Assembly (NCBI RefSeq): GCF_032854445.1
Contig: NC_088307.1
Location: 16,006,017-16,070,016, forward strand
DNA: 64,000 nucleotides
DNA from: Liolophura sinensis
Lineage: Eukaryota; Mollusca; Polyplacophora; Chitonida; Chitonidae
Reading direction: 5' to 3'
Positions 60,201 to 64,000 of this stretch are shown in pieces. The position numbers were made by a program, and so were the translations under genes. The notes under the pieces were generated by a model. It did not search any database, was not told the origin of the DNA, and saw nothing but the letters and a program-made list of their open reading frames with translations. Numbering within the stretch: the first letter of the stretch is position 1; each line of letters begins with the position of its first letter.

Positions 60201-61013
60201 GAATGCATGTGGAAATCAACACGTAAATATTACCCTAGTCTATACAACTCCCATTTATTTTATTGGTGTGATACGCTGTAGTCAAGAATACTTCATTTAT
60301 ATGAGGGAGGCAGCCAGCATTATAGTGGGAGATAACAACCTATAGGTACATTTAATACTAAAAAGTAAAAGGTAATTATTATACACGTCGTGCATATAAT
60401 GTTTCCAGGTGAAAACTGCAATACAAATTTAGTAACCTTCCATGAAGCTGTCTGACTAACAAACAAAACATGAACCATCATAATAAACGAAGAAGTACAT
60501 AATCTCTGTATGGCTGTGATTACGTATACTATCAGTACGTACACTGCTCTAAAGAACTATGACAAAGCTACATGTGATATACAGGGTGTCCCAGAAGTCG
60601 CCCACATCCCAGTTGAGCTACACAGCGGTGTGTTGCCCCATTTCTTCCAAACATAAAAACCAATTCAGCTATTTCTTGTACTGTTAGTTCATGAGCCATA
60701 AATAACTCTCAAAGAGAGAAAAATATTAGAATCACTATTAAATCTGAAACACAGAAAAAAATGAAAATCAGGATGGTGCACGACTTCTGAGATACCCTGT
60801 ATTATACCGGTACTTACAATGATACTCAAATCTCGTGTACCCTCGAACCACGTGTTTAAATTCTCTGTCCTTGTCAGGGTCGTGTATTTTCAACAAAATA
60901 TATTTCATCTTTCCATTTTTGTCAATGTCGACGTCAATGACGGCTTGCAGTTTGGGGTTTTTGAATGAGCCCGGTGACTGGATGGTAGAAGCTGCAACTC
61001 CCGTGCCCGCCAT
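45163..61013 (-). CDS. PHPT1: Protein histidine phosphatase, PHPT1 family (3 coding exons, 138 aa)
   Basis: Exons 61013-60818, 47820-47696 and 45258-45163 join in frame to 417 bp. The protein matches the 14-kDa phosphohistidine phosphatase: DVDIDKNGKMKYILLKIH near the N-terminus, VRGYTRFEYHSDIY with catalytic His65 (His53 in human), GGGR with Arg90 (Arg78 in human), IHIYGYS, and the C-terminal ITWSNDGY. Lys37 aligns with human Lys21. The enzyme removes phosphate from protein histidines and acts as a small cytosolic protein without cofactors. The ATG at 61013 is the first after an in-frame stop at 61122-61124 and has a strong context (gcgccATGG); it gives about 12 more N-terminal residues than human. 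Intron 1 (60817-47821) is about 13 kb, intron 2 about 2.4 kb. Confidence 0.95.
45830..46660. repeat. 92-bp minisatellite in PHPT1 intron 2
   Basis: Best units start near 46102, 46194 and 46286 (aagaatgcaattagcacagg ... tagacaatagagaaaaca). Flanking copies are more diverged. Confidence 0.88.
46528..46586. repeat. Hairpin, 27-bp arms, in PHPT1 intron 2
   Basis: Arms 46528-46554 and 46560-46586 pair at 26 of 27 positions around a 5-base loop. It sits inside the 92-bp minisatellite. Confidence 0.9.
47108..47318 (-). mobile_element. 5'-truncated SINE (family A) in PHPT1 intron 2
   Basis: Stops just inside the B-box. A 13-bp duplication cacagaacaaaga at 47095-47107 and 47319-47331 shows truncation happened at insertion. 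Confidence 0.85.
47696..47820 (-). CDS. PHPT1: PHPT1 coding exon 2 (residues 66-107)
   Basis: Encodes SDIYNDAAPNIEARELDCEI, then the GGGR loop and IHIYGYSQ. Acceptor ccctcag, donor CAG|GTTAGT, phase 1 in and phase 0 out. Confidence 0.95.
48250..48560. repeat. 47/49-bp tandem repeat in PHPT1 intron 1
   Basis: About six units with acattcatataacctgatta and tgttaactgtctcaaaaaat, differing by a two-base indel. Confidence 0.92.
48842..49084 (-). mobile_element. Near full-length SINE (family A) in PHPT1 intron 1
   Basis: Inverted copy running from the TTTATT tail to the A-box (gctcagtcgg on the minus strand). Flanked by an 11-bp duplication gccacatttgt at 48831-48841 and 49085-49095. Confidence 0.85.
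49743..49852 (-). mobile_element. Truncated SINE (family A) in PHPT1 intron 1
   Basis: TTTATT tail plus the gcgttttacgcc...ggccagcattatggtgg body; part of the body is deleted. Confidence 0.75.
49965..50217 (-). mobile_element. tRNA-derived SINE (family C) in PHPT1 intron 1
   Basis: On the minus strand the head ctctagtggcctaatggtta has an A-box-like pattern. The body contains gtataaggtgactgggg and ggtgtcttcggcgtatttca. Only one copy in the window. Confidence 0.65.
50925..51995. repeat. 29-bp minisatellite, about 37 copies, in PHPT1 intron 1
   Basis: The unit contains gggccttcctccactgatac and atgttcaat. Variants include ccgacac, cggaccc and shortened 24/25-bp forms. The unit carries no stop in any plus frame, so all three frames stay open for long runs. 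Confidence 0.95.
52195..52322 (+). mobile_element. SINE (family A) 3' fragment in PHPT1 intron 1
   Basis: Has gccattgtagatgtgaaaaa, ttcttgagtacggcg and an AAATAAACAAATAAA tail. It lies 120 bp from an oppositely oriented copy. Confidence 0.65.
52440..52622 (-). mobile_element. 5'-truncated SINE (family A) in PHPT1 intron 1
   Basis: Body and tail only. Diverged 13-bp flanks (52427-52439 and 52623-52635, 11 of 13 equal) look like an older target-site duplication. Confidence 0.8.
53185..53735. repeat. 18-bp satellite organised in 124-bp higher-order units, PHPT1 intron 1
   Basis: Basic unit catcatgtacatcatata with small indels. The marker cacatattatc recurs at 53259, 53383 and 53507, exactly 124 bp apart, defining three higher-order units. 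Confidence 0.92.
53760..54006 (-). mobile_element. Near full-length SINE (family A) in PHPT1 intron 1
   Basis: Inverted copy reaching the ggaggccccc head. The flanks aattcatttttct (left) and aattcattttct (right) are a target-site duplication. It sits at the end of the 124-bp higher-order satellite. Confidence 0.8.
54470..54592. repeat. Near-perfect hairpin, 45-bp arms, in PHPT1 intron 1
   Basis: Arms 54470-54514 and 54548-54592 are complementary at 44 of 45 positions (the exception can pair G:U), with a 33-base loop. The left arm begins gttacatggctattgagtg. Either a foldback element or a source of small RNA. Confidence 0.9.
55205..55546 (-). mobile_element. SINE (family B), near full length, in PHPT1 intron 1
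   Basis: Short gagtgagtg tail, cagtcatatgacaacgaagg, and a head region with ctaccgctccagaagcggac. Confidence 0.75.
55550..60245. other. Intronic DNA of PHPT1 intron 1 without recognised genes
   Basis: Unique-looking AT-rich sequence apart from the inverted pair at 57.9-58.3 kb and a G-run near 60174-60190. No nested gene recognised. Confidence 0.5.
57938..58325. repeat. Inverted pair of a diverged repeat in PHPT1 intron 1
   Basis: 57938-58020 and 58240-58325 are inverted, diverged copies (tttgccaaaattttt-like, ccaaggatgaccccaaa and cagagcgcattcca blocks) about 220 bp apart. The element type is not recognised. Confidence 0.6.
60250..60340 (-). mobile_element. Diverged SINE (family A) fragment in PHPT1 intron 1
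   Basis: Has ttttattggtgtgatacgct and cagccagcattatagtggga. Body and tail only. Confidence 0.55.
60581..60799. mobile_element. MITE with 20-bp terminal inverted repeats, Tc1/mariner-type TA target
   Basis: The left end acagggtgtcccagaagtcg and the right end (reverse complement acagggtatctcagaagtcg) match at 18 of 20 bases. TA flanks both ends. The 219-bp interior has no coding capacity. It lies in PHPT1 intron 1, with its edge 16 bp from the donor GT. Confidence 0.8.
60818..61013 (-). CDS. PHPT1: PHPT1 coding exon 1 (residues 1-66, last codon split)
   Basis: Runs from MAGTGVAAST through VRGYTRFEYH, including catalytic His65. Donor ATT|GTAAGT, phase 1 out; Ser66 is split T|CT. Confidence 0.93.
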
Positions 61014-61257
61014 GGCGCCGAATGTCCGCGCGATCTGTGGAAGCAAAGAACTTAGCGAGGCCAACTCGCCTCCGAACGAACACACCAAAAGTCGCTTAAA
61101 CTCACACTGTACCCTTTCAGTTTAAAATTACTTTATGGAGTGATCCACTTCAGAATCACGCTGGATCTACTTCTTAAAATCTCCAGCAGCATCCAAATAG
61201 ATGATGTTTCCACAAAGTATCCAACTTCTTCGACTTCGCTATCCGAAAACGGTATGG

Positions 61258-62482
61258 CCTAATGACTGGATCAAAAACCCGGATGGGGATAAAACTCGGA
61301 TAAGAGGGTACCAAGGTAGCTATAAATGTCGATTGCATAACAACTATGGCATAAATTGAGCCAGTCTCAACGGATTTGGAAAGGAGAGATTCTTAGCTAT
61401 CCATACATGCTAAATTTGTGCAATCAATCATTGATTTTAGTACATTTATCTTGGCCAGTAGATCGAAGGGCAACTCGAAGCGAAGGCTGCAAAAGTGCCT
61501 GATCAGGGGAGATAATCAATCTATTGCTCACACGCAAAGTAGCCTCTGCAGTTTTGATAAATGCGTGGGTTGGTAACAATGATGTCAAAATGTTTTCAAT
61601 TAATCTTTGTATGCAATGAAACTGGGAATGTGTAAATTATAAATTTTTAGCTGCTAATGCCACAGACATGCAGCCCACATTATTATTTAAGTTTGATCGA
61701 AAGTTTTTAATATTATTTTATATTAGTAAAGACCAGTGTAGATAAACAGACTTCAATAATGTTTCTAAGCTGGTATATATATTTTATAATGCCATATATA
61801 AACAAATTTTCTTATTGTGAGGGTTGCTAAAACAATTCCTTATGTAAATAAGATAAACCTGTAGTACCCTGTTAATTCTTACAGCACTGCCGTACAAATG
61901 ACGAAAGTTTTGGTCAGGTGTTAATTGTTACTTTGATATCTTTTATCGCATTTGACCCGTCTTACTAATGTATTAACCCACCAGGACAAATTTTGATTGG
62001 TTTTGATAAACATCCAAATTATCAATAAGAGGAATTCATATTTATATCCCGTTAAAAATAATTAAATAATAGATGTGTTGTGACACTGACGGCACTGGAT
62101 GATATTCCAGCACGTCCCAATGTATTTTAACTGACCCATAGATTTTTAACTCTGTACATTTTTGAAAATTCTGTGGGCCAAACGATATCAACAAATTGTC
62201 GTTTGATCTTTTATCAGTTATTTACTACTCTGCTTAATTGCTTTGGTTTCTACATTATTGTCCCTTATATTTCATGATCTTGTGGTTTGGTTGAGAAGAT
62301 GGAAATATTCCGTAAATTTGGAGTATGAGTAATTACTGTAAATTTAGCATGCATCAACAGCTAAGAATCTCTTGTTCCCGAATCTGTTGACTTTGGCTCA
62401 ATATATGGGCTAGTTCTCATGCAATCAGCATTTACGGCTGCCTTGGTACCCTCTCATCCGGGTTTTCCATCCGGTCATTGAA
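61258..62482. repeat. Long inverted duplication upstream of PHPT1
   Basis: Left arm 61258-61417 and right arm 62340-62482 are inverted copies (shared blocks gagagggtaccaagg-like, agattcttagct and gcatgctaaattt), roughly three quarters identical by eye. The spacer of about 920 bp is AT-rich and non-coding. Confidence 0.75.
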
Positions 62483-62514
62483 CCGTACATCAGAAAACGA
62501 GGCTTGCAACAAAT

Positions 62515-62642
62515 GACCTTTATCAGAGTCTGTCAACTCTCCCGGGCTCTGTCTGATTTCCTCCCACCACAATGCTGGTCGCCGTCGTATAAGTGAAATA
62601 TTCTTTAGCACGGCGTAAAACACTAGTCAAATAAATAAATCA
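62515..62642 (+). mobile_element. SINE (family A) 3' half upstream of PHPT1
   Basis: Has cccgggctctgtctgatttc, acaatgctggtcgccgtcgt and an AAATAAAT tail. Confidence 0.75.
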
Positions 62643-63216
62643 ATGGGCAAGTCAAGGGAAGCTGATAACCTGGACTCACGTTCAGATATAACGTTCTGAC
62701 AGTTCAAAATTAGTCAGCAAATAACTTTTTATGCACATATTTAGATTCACACCTTAACAAATTTGGCATTCTAGCTGGCTGAATACAGAACTCGATCGAG
62801 CATGCATCCATTTTAACAGGTCATTTAACTGTAGGCCTATAGATCACCAATCTACAGCTGCTCCACTTCGGTCCTGTTTGTAGATTATATTCTCCGTGGC
62901 GTAGAACTGTCCGAGATTACATCCTTAAAAACTTCTTTACTGGCTGTCAGTAATTCAACAAAAAAAGTATCGAAAGTGTTGTAAGTTCATACGCTTTATA
63001 ATTTCTTCGCAATATCACAGCAGGTGGCAGCAATTCGGAATAAAAGTTACATATGTCACAAAGGCAAGCCATCGGTTTCGGGTTGAACATGTTGAACAGA
63101 GTAAATTAAGTACTCATTTCATTGTTGTAATAAATAACAGTTGTCAGAAGCCCATATGCATTTACAATTATGTCACAAAGAAACATACTAAATTCTAACA
63201 AAAGTACAATTTATAG

Positions 63217-63316
63217 TATTTATTTGATTGGTGTTTTACGCTTATACGACAACAGCCATCATTATGATTGGAGGAAACGGTGCTCGGGGAACCTCAACCG
63301 CAGGTTGCTGGCTGAC
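63217..63316 (-). mobile_element. SINE (family A) fragment upstream of PHPT1
   Basis: Inverted tail and shortened body (tatttgattggtgttttacg, cgcaggttgctggctgaca). Confidence 0.65.
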
Positions 63317-63705
63317 AACAGTATAATGATATAACAACTGGTCAATTACGTACAGTTTTTGGCCAGGAGTTAATTATTCAATTTTACACTTTGATACTTG
63401 CTGGCGACCTGTTTTATGGGTTAATTTTTCTGGGTTTACAACGTAGTGACATTTGCCAAGTTGCTAACCAACTTTCCCACGAGTGACATACAGATATGCG
63501 CACTGGCCATATAGACAAATGGTCTTCCATGAAAGTTGATTGAGCAAACAGCTACACCAGCGTCGTTGACCGGTTTTTTGGCACTGAGGCTTCATGAAAT
63601 GTTAAGAGTGGGGAATCCACATATTTCCTTGTGCAAAGCAAGAACCACACCTTGTCGCTTTAATATATATTTATTTCATTGGTGATTGGTGTTTAATTTT
63701 TGTTT

Positions 63706-63897
63706 GGGGGCCTCCGTGGCTCAGTCGGTTAGCACGCTAGCGCAGCATAATGACCCAAGAGTCTCTCACCAATGCGGTCGCTGTGAGTTCAAGTCCAGCT
63801 CTGCTCTGTTTCCACCCACCATAATGCTGGCCGCCGTCGTATAAGTGAAATATTCTTGAGTACGGCGTAAAACACCAATCAAAAAAAAAAAAAAAAA
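63706..63897 (+). mobile_element. Young internally deleted SINE (family A) with A-tail
   Basis: Same head and 3' end as the full-length copy, but the middle (from after GTCCAGCTC to the CACCATAATGCTGG region) is missing. The tail is a plain A-run. An 11-bp duplication aatttttgttt flanks it at 63695-63705 and 63897-63907, sharing A bases with the tail. Confidence 0.85.
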
Positions 63898-63983
63898 ATT
63901 TTTGTTTAAGTTATAAGATTGGTGTTTTGTATTGTACTGAAGAATGACTGATGACAGCTGACTGATGTAAGATGTCCACTCAC

Positions 63984-64000
63984 CGTCATGCCATGTAGCT
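63984..64000 (-). other. Possible partial exon at the right edge
   Basis: The minus strand reads ...GGCATGACG|GTGAGTGG, a strong donor consensus at 63982-63983. Only 17 bases of any exon would be inside the window, so no product can be given. Confidence 0.25.

Noticed and set aside
61014-61088. Longer PHPT1 N-terminus starting at a TTG (61088)
   Set aside because: No ATG exists between the upstream in-frame stop (61122-61124) and 61013. The ATG at 61013 has a strong context and fits the usual family length.

Overview
The window reads as a stretch of invertebrate nuclear genome, most likely from a mollusc and probably a bivalve. Genes are intron-rich with GT-AG introns, intergenic DNA is AT-rich, and the window is full of tRNA-derived SINEs of the type common in bivalve genomes (A-box/B-box head, conserved body, AAATA-type tail). 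There is no bacterial-style gene packing, CRISPR array or operon. The species is inferred, not shown.

Three protein-coding genes can be supported. (1) A minus-strand gene of 19 coding exons (25854 down to 9484) joins in frame throughout to a 1605-residue TPR-CHAT protein related to TTC28. (2) A plus-strand gene with one coding exon (28378-29880) encodes a membrane-anchored torsin-family AAA+ ATPase, closest in layout to TOR4A. It is head-to-head with gene 1, about 2.5 kb apart. (3) A minus-strand gene of three coding exons (61013 down to 45163) encodes a 138-residue PHPT1-type protein histidine phosphatase. Its first intron is about 13 kb and is loaded with repeats. The three do not form an obvious pathway.

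Layout: 1-9.05 kb holds no recognised gene, only SINE fragments and a 40-bp minisatellite that abuts the predicted 3' end of gene 1. 9.5-25.9 kb is gene 1. 25.9-28.4 kb is the shared upstream region. 28.4-30 kb is the torsin gene. 30.3-33.1 kb is a diverged minisatellite carrying a young SINE. 33-42.5 kb is gene-poor, with several short minisatellites. 42.5-45.2 kb is AT-rich DNA that includes the probable PHPT1 3' UTR. 45.2-61.0 kb is PHPT1, with at least five minisatellites, several SINEs, a TIR element and long hairpins in its introns. 61-64 kb is upstream DNA with a long inverted duplication and two SINEs.

I found no new multi-gene system. The points most worth a second look are: the compact TTC28 relative with a degenerate CHAT active site; a TA-flanked MITE 16 bp inside PHPT1 intron 1; a near-perfect 45-bp-arm hairpin in the same intron; a higher-order satellite pattern; an overlapping uORF at the torsin start; and a possible TOR4A-PHPT1 linkage shared with human 9q34.3.
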